Source: Lachnospiraceae bacterium
GTDB lineage: Bacteria; Bacillota; Clostridia; Lachnospirales; Anaerotignaceae
Direction: 5' to 3'
DNA length: 64,000 nucleotides
Assembly (NCBI GenBank): GCA_910576545.1
Contig: CAJTKM010000012.1
Location: 1-64,000, forward strand
Part shown: positions 24,942 through 34,615 of the stretch, one piece after another
How positions within the stretch are numbered: the stretch's first letter is position 1
Layout: each line of letters starts with the position of its first letter
The notes under the pieces: generated by a model
Seen by the model: only the letters and a program-made list of their open reading frames with translations
Told to the model about the DNA's origin: nothing
The model's database searches: none
Translations under genes and position numbers: made by a program

Positions 24942-26148
24942 TCGTTCCCTGTCCTTCCTCTGTATACTGTGTTTCCGGTTCTGTCGGTTCCTTGCCGTAA
25001 ATCCTTTGCTCTATCAGTTCTTTTGTTCCTTCCGGATCCAATTCAACATAGGAGCCGGGGTCGCCAAGATAAGGAATGGTATCCATCGTCATACGCGCCG
25101 GAGAAATATCTTTAATGTATTTTACATATTTCAATGCTTCTGACAGCGTAATATCGCTTTCCGTACAATCCAGAGCAACCGCTATCAGGTCGTTTATGCT
25201 CCTCAGAAGCGTGTCCGTACTGCAGATTTTTTGCAGCAAAGCCTGCATGAACTGCTGCTGCACCTCTATCCGCTTCAGATCCTTTGCGGCATATCCCATG
25301 CGGAACCGCACAAGCTGTTCCGCCTTCGCGCCGTCCAGATGCTGCATACCCGCTTTCAGGTTGATGACCGGACCGCCGTTATCGCTCATATCCCAGTACA
25401 TGTCCATCGGCACATCAAAATCCACACCGCCCACAGCATCCACGATCTGCCGGAAGGCGTCCAGATTCACTTTCACATAATAATCTATCTGCACGCCGAG
25501 AATCTCCTCCAGCATGGCAACGGAAAAGGCATTGCGGTTCTCTTTCCCCGCATACGCATGCAGTTCCGTCAGCTTACACTGGCCGTATACGCCCGTTTTA
25601 TCCGGCACATACTTGTTATTTTTTTCCAGATAATCAATCATTTCCGGCGTCATCGTCACTCTGGTATCCCTCGGAACAGAAATCAGATGCAGCTCCTTTG
25701 TTGTCGTATTGAAGCTGACAAGCATGTTCACATCCGTCCGGAAACCATCTTCGTCCGTGCCGAACAGTGCGACGTTTATGATTTCGTCCTCAATTTCCGT
25801 AGGCGCAGCGGCAGCCGCCACAAAATCCGGCTTTTCCGCTTTCGCCTGCCATTTGTCCATCGTGACATAGAATTTGGCAGCAGCGTATGTCCCTGCCAAT
25901 ATCAATACCAAAAATACCACCAGAAGAACGCTTCTGCGGCGGTGGCGCTTTTCCGCCCGACGCCTCTGCTGCATTTTCTGCTGATAAATACGGCGGTTTT
26001 CAGCCGCACGCGCCGCACTGCGCGGATTATCGCGCCATTCCTCCTGCGAATAGGGCTGGCGGCGTAAACGCTCCTGCCGCTCCTGCCGGCGCAGGTACTC
26101 ATCATTCGGCCTTCTGTGCCGGTTGTAGTCTGCTCGTCTTTCTCCCAT
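24934..26148 (-). CDS. LCP (LytR-CpsA-Psr) family protein
   Basis: A 404-aa paralogue of the next gene. A long basic, Arg-rich cytoplasmic tail (1-72) is followed by a membrane segment (about 73-93) and the LCP domain: FGTDEDGFRTDVNM, SVPRDTRVTM, DAVGGVDFDVP, GMQHLDGAKAEQLVRFR. It lacks the LytR_C domain of its neighbour and ends in a short Glu/Thr tail. First gene of a two-gene operon with the promoter at 26234-26262; the two proteins probably act on the same or related wall polymers. Confidence 0.92.
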   Translation of the reverse strand: MGERRADYNRHRRPNDEYLRRQERQERLRRQPYSQEEWRDNPRSAARAAENRRIYQQKMQQRRRAEKRHRRRSVLLVVFLVLILAGTYAAAKFYVTMDKWQAKAEKPDFVAAAAAPTEIEDEIINVALFGTDEDGFRTDVNMLVSFNTTTKELHLISVPRDTRVTMTPEMIDYLEKNNKYVPDKTGVYGQCKLTELHAYAGKENRNAFSVAMLEEILGVQIDYYVKVNLDAFRQIVDAVGGVDFDVPMDMYWDMSDNGGPVINLKAGMQHLDGAKAEQLVRFRMGYAAKDLKRIEVQQQFMQALLQKICSTDTLLRSINDLIAVALDCTESDITLSEALKYVKYIKDISPARMTMDTIPYLGDPGSYVELDPEGTKELIEQRIYGKEPTEPETQYTEEGQGTNG

Positions 26149-26233
26149 AATATGCGTTCCCCTGTTTTTATTTTATCCTGTTTTTTCCTCACAACAGAAT
26201 AGCTTTCGCCTAAAGATTTGCTGTAATCCTATT

Positions 26234-26262
26234 ATTATAGCAAATTCCGCAAAAGCTGACAA
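26234..26262 (-). promoter_or_regulatory. SigA-type promoter of the LCP pair
   Basis: On the minus strand TTGTCA (26257-26262), a 17-bp spacer and perfect TATAAT (26234-26239), about 85 nt before the gene. Confidence 0.8.
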
Positions 26263-26430
26263 TATCGCTTTTTCCATTTTTCAGGGCAGCCGCCTTTTAC
26301 ATGCGCCTGTCTTCCATTATTATACACAATTCCAACCGCAATAAAACTACAAATTTCTTAAAATTGCGGTAATTACTGCGCTCTTTCTGCCTGATTCATG
26401 CTTTCTTAGCGAATTTTAAGCAGTATTGCC

Positions 26431-26459
26431 TTTACATTTCGCCGGTTTTTTCGTATAAT
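26431..26459 (+). promoter_or_regulatory. SigA-type promoter of the LTA-synthase-like gene
   Basis: TTTACA (26431-26436), a 17-bp spacer and perfect TATAAT (26454-26459). It is 170 bp from the divergent LCP promoter, so both wall units could share control; I see no obvious shared operator. Confidence 0.8.
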
Positions 26460-26527
26460 ATCCGAATGCTGCACTGTGCCAGCACAAACAACCCTATACC
26501 AGTACCCGTAAAAAAGGAGATGTTCCC

Positions 26528-28432
26528 ATGTCTGAGCAGGAACCCCGCAATTTTCTGCGCCGTATCCTCCCCGAATTGAAAAAACTGGCAAAAACCCTTT
26601 TCCCTTTTCTCCGGACGGCCCTGCCGCTTTTTTTCTGCGCGCTTGCCGTAACAACGCTTGTCTGTGCCATTAATGCGGACCATTTATATCTGCTTGCGGA
26701 AAATTTTTTGCAGCATCCGCTCCTGCTGGCGCTGAACGTTCTGCCGGTACTGCTTGTAATGCTCCTGTTGTATTATATCAGCCGCAGGATGGTTTTTTCC
26801 ATCGGGCTTACCGCAGGGCTTTTTGCCGCAATGGCTATTGCAGACAGCATCAAATCCTCCATGCGGCAGGAACCGCTCCTTCCCACTGACTTAACACTGG
26901 CAAAAGAGGCCCTTGCCATATTAAAAACCTTCCCTGACTTTACACTGCTTGTGGGAGCTTTCGGCATTATTTTTTTCCTGCTCCTGCTGATTCTGGCCCT
27001 TCTGCTTGCCAAAGGGCGTGAATTTGCTCCGAAGGCCCGGCTGAAAGGTATCGGCGGCGTTCTGCTCTGCGCGCTCCTGTTGAATTTCTGTTATGCCAGC
27101 CAGCCGCTTTATGACAGCTTTCCCACAATAGGCAACCCCAATTTTCAGGTCAACCAATATGCTTCCCGCGGGTTGATTTATTCTTTCCTGCATCAGGCGA
27201 ACGCCATGCAGGTCAAAAAGCCGAACGGCTATATCGCGGACGCGTTTGAAGCCCTGGAGGGGCAGCCTATTTCTGTCAATACAAATAAAAAGCCCCATAT
27301 CTTCATGATTATGGGAGAGGCTTTTTCCGACCTGAGCGAAAATGAACATATCAGCTTTGAGGGCTACCGCGACCCGCTGGAACAGTTCAAGGCTATCTGT
27401 GCCGAGGAAAATGCAGTCAGCGGACATATTGCCGTACCCAATTACGGCGGCGGCACCTCCAATACGGAATATGACGTTCTAGCCGCCTGCCCGACGCGTT
27501 ATTTAGGCAGTTCCCTGCCCTCCTACAATTTCATACACAGGGAATTTGACGCACTGCCCCGCCGTCTGCGGCAGATTGGCTATGATACGCTTGCCATTCA
27601 CCCCGGCAACGCCTGGTTTTACAACCGCCAGAACGTCTACCCTCATATGGGATTCGATGACTGCTATTTTTTAGAGGATTCCTTTGATTTGGAAAAACAG
27701 GGCTATGGCGCCTATATCAGCGATGAGGCGGCTGTGGACAAAATCTTTCAGACTTTCCGCCAGCACATCCGCAAAACAAATGCGCCGCTGTTTTCCTTTA
27801 CCGTTACCATACAGAACCATGGACCTTATGAAAAAAAATATGGCAGCCAGCCGCCCAATTTTTCCACGGACACCGCGCTCACACCCGAGGAAACAGACCT
27901 GCTCCGGCAGTATTTTCACGGCGTTTCTAAAGCGGACGAACAGCTCGGGCGGCTGTGGCGGTTTGCCAAAGATTCCCCTGAGCCCATTGTGCTCGTTTAT
28001 TTCGGGGACCATCTGCCCGGCTTTTCCAATGGCATGGATTTTTTCAGCCTGCTGGATTATCCGATTGATGCGGAAGGCAGCCTTGAGGAACAGCTCGCGC
28101 TCTATCAGACGCCTTTCCTCATCTGGCAGAATGATGCGGCAAATGAGCTTTGCGACATCAAACAGACAGCAAAGGCGGCGGAACTGCCGGAAAACGGCAT
28201 CATCAGTTCGTATTTCCTCAGCCCGCTTCTGGCGGAACTGCTTGGCATGGACGGGCTTTCCCCGCTCTTTGATTACAGCTGCCAGCTGCGCAAGAAACAG
28301 CCTGTCTGCGCAGGGGAAATCTATGTAGACGAATGGGGCACGTATACCAATTCGATTTCGGAGGAACGGCGCGAAGCCGTAAAAATACTGCGTAACTGGC
28401 AGTATTATAAGCTGTTCGATCAAAAACTGTAA
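26528..28432 (+). CDS. LTA-synthase-like sulfatase-family membrane enzyme
   Basis: A 634-aa protein with about four to five membrane segments (from 25 to 190) and a large outer domain of the alkaline phosphatase/sulfatase fold. Key motifs: FMIMGEAFSDL (metal), GGGTSNTEYDV with Thr310 as the expected nucleophile, HPGNAWFYNRQNVYPHMGFD, TIQNHGPY and VYFGDHLPG (metal). Relatives move glycerol-phosphate from phosphatidylglycerol to lipoteichoic acid or modify other polymers. AAGGAG precedes the ATG. Divergent from two LCP genes, which fits a wall-polymer locus. Exact substrate not shown. Confidence 0.9.
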   Translation: MSEQEPRNFLRRILPELKKLAKTLFPFLRTALPLFFCALAVTTLVCAINADHLYLLAENFLQHPLLLALNVLPVLLVMLLLYYISRRMVFSIGLTAGLFAAMAIADSIKSSMRQEPLLPTDLTLAKEALAILKTFPDFTLLVGAFGIIFFLLLLILALLLAKGREFAPKARLKGIGGVLLCALLLNFCYASQPLYDSFPTIGNPNFQVNQYASRGLIYSFLHQANAMQVKKPNGYIADAFEALEGQPISVNTNKKPHIFMIMGEAFSDLSENEHISFEGYRDPLEQFKAICAEENAVSGHIAVPNYGGGTSNTEYDVLAACPTRYLGSSLPSYNFIHREFDALPRRLRQIGYDTLAIHPGNAWFYNRQNVYPHMGFDDCYFLEDSFDLEKQGYGAYISDEAAVDKIFQTFRQHIRKTNAPLFSFTVTIQNHGPYEKKYGSQPPNFSTDTALTPEETDLLRQYFHGVSKADEQLGRLWRFAKDSPEPIVLVYFGDHLPGFSNGMDFFSLLDYPIDAEGSLEEQLALYQTPFLIWQNDAANELCDIKQTAKAAELPENGIISSYFLSPLLAELLGMDGLSPLFDYSCQLRKKQPVCAGEIYVDEWGTYTNSISEERREAVKILRNWQYYKLFDQKL

Positions 28433-28435
28433 TTC

Positions 28436-28484
28436 AAAAAGGACAATAGATGCGGCAGAGCCATACAGCTATTGTCCTTTTTTA
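28436..28484. terminator. Bidirectional terminator between convergent genes
   Basis: GGACAATAG (28441-28449) pairs with CTATTGTCC (28469-28477), with an A-run before and a T-run after. It ends the LTA-synthase-like gene on the plus strand and the DMT gene on the minus strand. Confidence 0.85.
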
Positions 28485-28486
28485 TT

Positions 28487-29359
28487 TCAGACTGTCCGGC
28501 TGTGCGTTGTCCTGTTGGTATGCAGGAACATCGCAATGGCTGTGGAACAGATAATCAGATAGCCAAGCCAGCTGAACGCGTCCGAAACCTGGTTAAAAAT
28601 GAGATATCCCAGAAGCGCGGAAAAGAGTATCTGCGAATAATCGTAAACGGAAATCTCCCGTGCAGGCGCGTAGCAGTAAGCCATTGTAATCGTAAACTGT
28701 CCGCCCGCCGCCGCAAGCCCTGCAAGGAGCAGTATTCCCAGCTGTTCCAGCGTCATGGAAGTGTACTGGAACAGCAGATATGGCAGCGTGACAACACAGG
28801 AAAAAGCAGAGAAGAAAAAAACGATAAAGGGGCCTTTTACCCCACGCTGGCCCAGCGCACGCACATAGGTATACGCAATACCCGCACCAAGCCCGCCCAA
28901 AAGCCCGATGAGCGCAGGGAACAAATCCATATGCAGCCCTGTTGGCTTGACGACAAACAGCACACCCGTAAACGCCGCTACGACACAGCCGCCCTGAAAC
29001 AGGCTGACACGTTCCTTTAATATCAGTATGCCAAATATGACCGCAAAAAAAGGCGACATTTTATTTAACATGGATGCGTCCGCAAGCACAAGATGGTCAA
29101 CGGCATAAAAATTGCAGAGAATGCCAACCGTACCGCAGACAGAGCGATACAGGAGATATTTTTTTGATGTCCTGTCCAGCTTGATTTCAGGGCGTTCCTT
29201 CCATAATATAGCCGCGGCAAACAGCATTGCCACAAAATTCCGGAAAAAGCTTTTCTGGATCGAAGGCAGGTCGCCGGAAAGCCTTACAAACAGATTCATC
29301 AGGGCAAAAAAGAACGAGGACAGCAGGATACAGTAAATTCCCTTGTTTTTCTGGCTCAT
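28487..29359 (-). CDS. DMT superfamily (EamA) transporter
   Basis: A 290-aa protein with about ten membrane segments in two EamA halves, each near 140 aa; LSSFFFALMNLFVRLSG opens the first and GGLGAGIAYTYVRALGQRG the second. Such carriers move metabolites or drugs out or in; the substrate cannot be read from sequence. The start overlaps the queH stop by 4 bp (ATGA, 29356-29359), with GGAGGA just before, so the genes are co-translated. A link to queuosine precursors is possible but only from context. Confidence 0.88.
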   Translation of the reverse strand: MSQKNKGIYCILLSSFFFALMNLFVRLSGDLPSIQKSFFRNFVAMLFAAAILWKERPEIKLDRTSKKYLLYRSVCGTVGILCNFYAVDHLVLADASMLNKMSPFFAVIFGILILKERVSLFQGGCVVAAFTGVLFVVKPTGLHMDLFPALIGLLGGLGAGIAYTYVRALGQRGVKGPFIVFFFSAFSCVVTLPYLLFQYTSMTLEQLGILLLAGLAAAGGQFTITMAYCYAPAREISVYDYSQILFSALLGYLIFNQVSDAFSWLGYLIICSTAIAMFLHTNRTTHSRTV

Positions 29360-30018
29360 AAATGTTTTTCCTCCTCCCCTTTGGAAAGGGCACGGGCTTT
29401 GCGCGCTTCCGCCTCCTGTCTGGAATAGACACAGCCGCAGTAATCCTGACGGTACAGGCCATATTCCTGAGAAAGCTGGCAGGAACGGCGGTAGCCGTTT
29501 TTCTTTTTGAAATCAGAAAACAAATACGCCGCACCATATTCCTCTGCCAGCTCCCTGCCGATTTCATTCAACACCTGTGCGTTTTTGTGCGGGCTGATGG
29601 AAAGCGTTGTTGTAAAATAATCAAAGCCCCCTTCTGCCGCTGCCTTTGCCGTGCGTGCAAGGCGCAGACGGTAACAGGAAAAGCAGCGTTCCCCTCCTTC
29701 CGGCTCTGTTTCGTACCCCTTTGCCATCGTATAGAATAATTCCGGCTCATATTCCCCCAAAAGGAAGGAAACCGGCACAGGCAGGGACATCTCCGCCAAA
29801 AGCCGCCTCTGTTCCTCCGCGCGGAACCGAAATTCCGTTTCCGGAGAAATATTCGGATTATAGTAGAATACCGTAATGTCAAAATAAGGCGCAAGATATT
29901 CCAGTACGTAGGAAGAACATGGCCCGCAGCAGCTATGCAGGAGCAGACGCGGGCGCGCGCCGGATGCAGCAATTTCTTTCAGTGTTTTTTCAAGCACAAT
30001 GGAATAGTTTTCTTTCAA
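29356..30018 (-). CDS. queH: Epoxyqueuosine reductase QueH
   Basis: A 220-aa enzyme for the last step of queuosine synthesis in tRNA, epoxyqueuosine to queuosine, the alternative to QueG. Cys pairs expected for the iron-sulfur and iron sites are present: LHSCCGPCSS, ERCFSCYRLR and DYCGCVYS. I start at the TTG at 30016-30018 since GAGGGAG lies 5 nt upstream; an ATG 15 codons earlier has no site. No other queuosine gene is in the window. Overlaps the DMT gene. Confidence 0.92.
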   Translation of the reverse strand: MKENYSIVLEKTLKEIAASGARPRLLLHSCCGPCSSYVLEYLAPYFDITVFYYNPNISPETEFRFRAEEQRRLLAEMSLPVPVSFLLGEYEPELFYTMAKGYETEPEGGERCFSCYRLRLARTAKAAAEGGFDYFTTTLSISPHKNAQVLNEIGRELAEEYGAAYLFSDFKKKNGYRRSCQLSQEYGLYRQDYCGCVYSRQEAEARKARALSKGEEEKHL

Positions 30019-30323
30019 TGGTACTCCCTCTTTTCTGTAAAAACCCTCTTTTATTATCAGCAAGTGTAACAGGAAACATCAAGGAAGTAAAGAGAAGGAA
30101 TGTACGAAAAAAAGTACAAAAATAATTCACAAAAATGCAGTTTTTCAGAAAGAAGAATTAAAAAAAGTTTCATGAAATTTTACAGGAAACAGGAAGGATT
30201 TTGCACAAATCGCGCCTGCGGCAGAAAAATGCGACATGAGTAAAGATGAAACTTCCGCCGCGGCAAGAACGGAAAACAGAAATGATTATATGCAGAAAAC
30301 CGCAGAACTTCAACAAAAAAGGC

Positions 30324-30352
30324 TTGACAAAAAGCCCCACTCATGGTAAAAT
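30324..30352 (+). promoter_or_regulatory. SigA-type promoter of rpoBC
   Basis: TTGACA (30324-30329), a 17-bp spacer and TAAAAT (30347-30352). Perfect -35 and strong -10. The DNA from 30064 to 30323 is AT-rich and shows no gene. Confidence 0.85.
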
Positions 30353-30358
30353 ATCTCA

Positions 30359-30710
30359 CACATTATGAATATGCAAATCACCCCATGATTTCTGCCAGTA
30401 TAGCATAAGGGAACACAAATTTCAATAAGTTTTTTGGCAGGTGGTGTTTTTTTTAGGCGAGGTGCATGAGAAACATTGGCTGAACGGTTTGTTTTTTATT
30501 CATTTTATACGAGGATAGGCAGCTTTCCTGTGGCTTATCCAAAGCATCAAATTAGAATTTCCTGAATGACCGGACTTTTGTTCCGGCCGCTGATCAAAGG
30601 CGGCTGGTGCAAAGGTCTACTGTTGTTTTGGCAATTCTAAATTTTTTTGGGCGGAGGACAGGAGCCGCCCTGTATATCGGCGCAAAACCATTATTACGAG
30701 AGGTGACAAG
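30359..30710 (+). promoter_or_regulatory. Long untranslated leader of rpoB
   Basis: About 350 nt separate the promoter from the rpoB ATG, with no frame that has a start and site. Hairpins near its 3' end: CCGGA/TCCGG (30570-30586), GCCGC/GCGGC (30586-30604) and GGGCGG/CCGCCC (30649-30670). None has a T-run behind it. The usual rplJ-rplL genes are absent here, so this leader may hold the control of RNA polymerase synthesis; that is inference. Confidence 0.5.
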
Positions 30711-33700
30711 ATGGAAAAAAACAGAATTCAAGCGCTCCGTTTCGGGGAAACGACAAGGATGAGTTATTCCAAGATTGACGAAGTCCTGACGATGCCCAAC
30801 CTGATCGAAGTGCAGGAGAACAGTTACCAGTGGTTTTTGAAAGAAGGGCTGAGGGAAGTTTTTGAGGACATTTCCCCAATTACGGATTTCAGCGGCAACC
30901 TGATTTTGGAATTTATTGATTTTTCGCTGGATTCCGAACCAAAGTACTCCATTGAGGAATGTAAGGAACGTGATGCGACATATGCGGCTTCCTTGAAGGT
31001 AAAGGCGAGGCTTTACAACAGGGAGCTGGACGAACTGAAGGAACAGGAAATCTTCATGGGCGATTTCCCCCTGATGACGGAAACAGGCACCTTCATCATC
31101 AATGGCGCGGAACGTGTTATCGTCAGCCAGCTTGTGCGCTCTCCCGGTATCTATTATGCGTCGGATTTTGACAAGGTCGGCAAAAAACTGCTTTCTTCCA
31201 CCGTAATCCCCAACCGCGGCGCATGGCTGGAATATGAAACAGACTCCAACGATGTATTCTATGTACGCGTAGACCGGACAAGAAAAGTTCCCGTAACAGT
31301 GCTGATTCGTGCGATGGGCGTAGGCACAGACGCAGAGATCAAGGAGCTTTTCGGGGAAGAACCCAAAATCATGGCAACCATCGACAAGGATATCGCAAAA
31401 TCCTATGAAGAAGGCCTGATTGAAATTTACAAAAAGCTGCGTCCCGGCGAACCGCCCACAGTAGAAAGCTCCGCTTCCCTGCTGAACGGCATGTTCTTTG
31501 ACCCCAAGAGGTACGACCTTGCACGGGTAGGACGCTATAAGTTCAACAAAAAACTGGCTCTGCGCAACCGTATTCGCGGGGCAAGGCTTGCGGAAAATGT
31601 AATCGACCCTCTGACAGGTGAAGTCGTTGCGGAGGCAGGCGAAATCATGACAATGGAGCTTTGCGACAAGGTGCAGGACTCCGGCGTAGATGCAGTATTT
31701 ATCGAACTGGAAGAAAAAGAGCGGGCAGCAAAAATCCTTTCCAACCGCGCGGTCTGCATTGATTCCTATATTGAGGAATACGGCCTGACAGCAGATGAGC
31801 TGGGCATAAAGGAACACGTATATTATCCCCTGCTGGTGAAAATTCTGGAGGAATATCAGACAGCGGAGGAGATCAAAGCCGCTATCCGCGAAAATATACA
31901 CGAATTAGTACCTAAGCACATCACGCTGGAGGATATTTTCGCTTCCATCAGCTATGTGATGCACCTGGATTACGGCTATGGCAACGTAGACGACATCGAC
32001 CATCTGGGCAACCGCCGCATCCGTTCCGTAGGCGAGCTTTTGCAGAATCAGTTCCGCATTGGCCTCTCCAGAATGGAGCGTGTGGTGCGTGAAAGAATGA
32101 CAACACAGGATTTAGCAGTTGTTACGCCGCAGGCACTCATTAACGTGCGCCCCGTAACGGCGGCTATCAAGGAGTTCTTCGGCAGCTCCCAGCTTTCGCA
32201 GTTCATGGACCAGAACAACCCACTTTCCGAGCTGACGCATAAGCGCAGGCTTTCCGCTCTTGGTCCCGGCGGTCTTTCCAGGGAACGCGCGGGCTTCGAA
32301 GTACGCGACGTACACCATTCGCACTACGGCAGAATGTGTCCCATTGAAACACCGGAAGGCCCGAACATCGGCCTGATTAACACGCTGGCAACATTTGCAA
32401 GAATCAACGACTACGGCTTCATCGAATCCCCCTACCGCAAGGTGGACCAGTCGGGCGATGAACCGAGGGTTACGAATGAATATATCTATGTAACAGCAGA
32501 CGAGGAAGAGAACTACAATGTCGCACAGGCGAATGAGCCGCTGGACGCGGAAGGCCATTTCGTACACAAAAAGGTTACGGGCCGCCACCGCGAGGATATC
32601 ATTGAGGTAGACCGGACGCAGGTTCAGCTGATGGACGTATCCCCGAAACAGATGGTATCTGTTGCAACCGCGCTGATTCCTTTCCTGGAAAACGATGATG
32701 CAAACCGTGCGCTGATGGGCTCCAACATGCAGAGGCAGGCTGTGCCGCTGATGGTGACGGACTCCCCTATCGTTGGCACAGGTATGGAATACAAAACGGC
32801 AAAGGACTCCGGTATCTGTGTAATCGCAAAGAACAGCGGCGTTGTAGAACGCGTATACGCAAACGAGATTGTCGTACGCAACGATGACTCCGGACGCGAC
32901 CGCTACAAGCTGATTAAATACCAGCGCAGCAACCAGAGCACCTGCCTGAACCAGAAGCCTATCGTAAACGTAGGCGACAGGGTGGAAAAAGGCGACATCA
33001 TTGCCGACGGCGCGTCAACCTGCAAGGGCGAGCTTGCGCTGGGCAAAAACCCTCTCATCGGCTTCATGACGTGGGAAGGCTACAACTACGAGGACGCTGT
33101 CCTTTTGAGCGAAAAACTGGTACAGGAAGATGTATATACTTCTGTGCATATCAGCGAATTTGAGGCGGACGCGCGCGACACCAAGCTGGGGCCTGAGGAA
33201 ATTACAAGGGATATCCCCAACGTGGGCGAAGATGCTTTGAAGGATTTGGACGACCGCGGCATCGTACGCATCGGTGCAGAGGTGCGGCCGAATGATATCC
33301 TGGTGGGTAAGGTAACGCCGAAGGGCGAAACCGAGCTGACCGCAGAGGAACGCCTGCTGCGCGCCATCTTCGGCGAAAAGGCGAGAGAAGTCCGTGATAC
33401 GTCCCTGCGCGTGCCGCACGGCGAATCCGGCATTATTGTAGACGTAAAGATTTTCACAAGAGAAAACGGCGATGACGTCGGCCCCGGCGTAAACCAGCTG
33501 GTGCGCGTATACATCGCACAGAAGCGCAAAATCTCCGTAGGCGACAAAATGGCCGGCCGCCACGGCAACAAGGGTGTTGTGTCCCGCGTGCTGCCTGTGG
33601 AGGATATGCCGTTCCTGCCGAACGGCCGTCCTTTGGATATCGTGCTGAATCCTCTGGGCATCCCTTCCCGTATGAATATCGGGCAGGTTCTGGAAACCCA

Positions 33701-34598
33701 TCTTTCGCTGGCGGCAAAAGCTCTGGGCTGGAAAATCAGCACGCCCGTATTTGACGGCGCAAACGAAGTAGACATTATGGACACGCTGGAAATGGCGAAT
33801 GATTATGTCAATACAAGCTGGGAGGAATTTTCCGAAAAATGGAAGCCTCTCTTGCAGGGCGATATTTACGACGAGCTTTATGAAAACCGCGACCACCGCG
33901 AAGAATGGAAAGGCGTAGCCATCAGCCGTGACGGCAAGGTGCAGCTACGCGACGGACGCACAGGCGAATTTTTCGACAACCGCGTTACCATCGGCTTCAT
34001 GCATTACCTTAAGCTGCACCATCTGGTAGACGACAAGATTCACGCGCGTTCCACCGGCCCGTATGCACTGGTTACACAACAGCCTCTGGGCGGCAAAGCC
34101 CAGTTTGGCGGACAGCGTTTCGGCGAAATGGAAGTTTGGGCTTTGGAAGCATACGGCGCGGCATATACTCTGCAGGAAATTCTGACGGTAAAATCCGACG
34201 ATATTGTCGGCCGTGTCAAGACTTACGAAGCTGTTGTGAAAGGCGAAAATATTCCTGAGCCCGGCGTGCCGGAATCCTTCAAGGTACTGCTGAAAGAACT
34301 GCAGTCCCTTGCGCTGGATATCCGCGTGCTACGGGAGGACCAGACAGAAGTGGAAATTAAAGAATTTATTGAGGATGTAGACGATTTGAATGTAAACATC
34401 GCAGGTTATGAGCCGGAGGACGATGAATTCCATCAGCCTTCCCGCCCGATGACAGCAGAAGAGGAACTGGTAGACTTCCTGTTTGACGATGAAGAAGGCG
34501 TAGAGGCGGACAACAGCGACCTGCTTTCCGACGATTACGATTTGGACGAAGGGGAATTTGACCTGGAGGACGAAGACGCTTACGAGGATGAGGACTAA
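30711..34598 (+). CDS. rpoB: DNA-directed RNA polymerase, beta subunit
   Basis: A 1,295-aa catalytic subunit of full length. The rifampicin region [18 protein letters not shown], then [14 protein letters not shown], is unchanged at known resistance sites, so the enzyme looks sensitive. [11 protein letters not shown] and the C-terminal clamp contact motif [19 protein letters not shown] are present. The last 30 residues are strongly acidic, an extension seen in several clostridia. GAGAGGTG precedes the ATG. rpoC follows after 17 nt. Confidence 0.98.
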   Translation: MEKNRIQALRFGETTRMSYSKIDEVLTMPNLIEVQENSYQWFLKEGLREVFEDISPITDFSGNLILEFIDFSLDSEPKYSIEECKERDATYAASLKVKARLYNRELDELKEQEIFMGDFPLMTETGTFIINGAERVIVSQLVRSPGIYYASDFDKVGKKLLSSTVIPNRGAWLEYETDSNDVFYVRVDRTRKVPVTVLIRAMGVGTDAEIKELFGEEPKIMATIDKDIAKSYEEGLIEIYKKLRPGEPPTVESSASLLNGMFFDPKRYDLARVGRYKFNKKLALRNRIRGARLAENVIDPLTGEVVAEAGEIMTMELCDKVQDSGVDAVFIELEEKERAAKILSNRAVCIDSYIEEYGLTADELGIKEHVYYPLLVKILEEYQTAEEIKAAIRENIHELVPKHITLEDIFASISYVMHLDYGYGNVDDIDHLGNRRIRSVGELLQNQFRIGLSRMERVVRERMTTQDLAVVTPQALINVRPVTAAIKEFFGSSQLSQFMDQNNPLSELTHKRRLSALGPGGLSRERAGFEVRDVHHSHYGRMCPIETPEGPNIGLINTLATFARINDYGFIESPYRKVDQSGDEPRVTNEYIYVTADEEENYNVAQANEPLDAEGHFVHKKVTGRHREDIIEVDRTQVQLMDVSPKQMVSVATALIPFLENDDANRALMGSNMQRQAVPLMVTDSPIVGTGMEYKTAKDSGICVIAKNSGVVERVYANEIVVRNDDSGRDRYKLIKYQRSNQSTCLNQKPIVNVGDRVEKGDIIADGASTCKGELALGKNPLIGFMTWEGYNYEDAVLLSEKLVQEDVYTSVHISEFEADARDTKLGPEEITRDIPNVGEDALKDLDDRGIVRIGAEVRPNDILVGKVTPKGETELTAEERLLRAIFGEKAREVRDTSLRVPHGESGIIVDVKIFTRENGDDVGPGVNQLVRVYIAQKRKISVGDKMAGRHGNKGVVSRVLPVEDMPFLPNGRPLDIVLNPLGIPSRMNIGQVLETHLSLAAKALGWKISTPVFDGANEVDIMDTLEMANDYVNTSWEEFSEKWKPLLQGDIYDELYENRDHREEWKGVAISRDGKVQLRDGRTGEFFDNRVTIGFMHYLKLHHLVDDKIHARSTGPYALVTQQPLGGKAQFGGQRFGEMEVWALEAYGAAYTLQEILTVKSDDIVGRVKTYEAVVKGENIPEPGVPESFKVLLKELQSLALDIRVLREDQTEVEIKEFIEDVDDLNVNIAGYEPEDDEFHQPSRPMTAEEELVDFLFDDEEGVEADNSDLLSDDYDLDEGEFDLEDEDAYEDED

Positions 34599-34615
34599 GA
34601 AAGGAGAACAAACCC

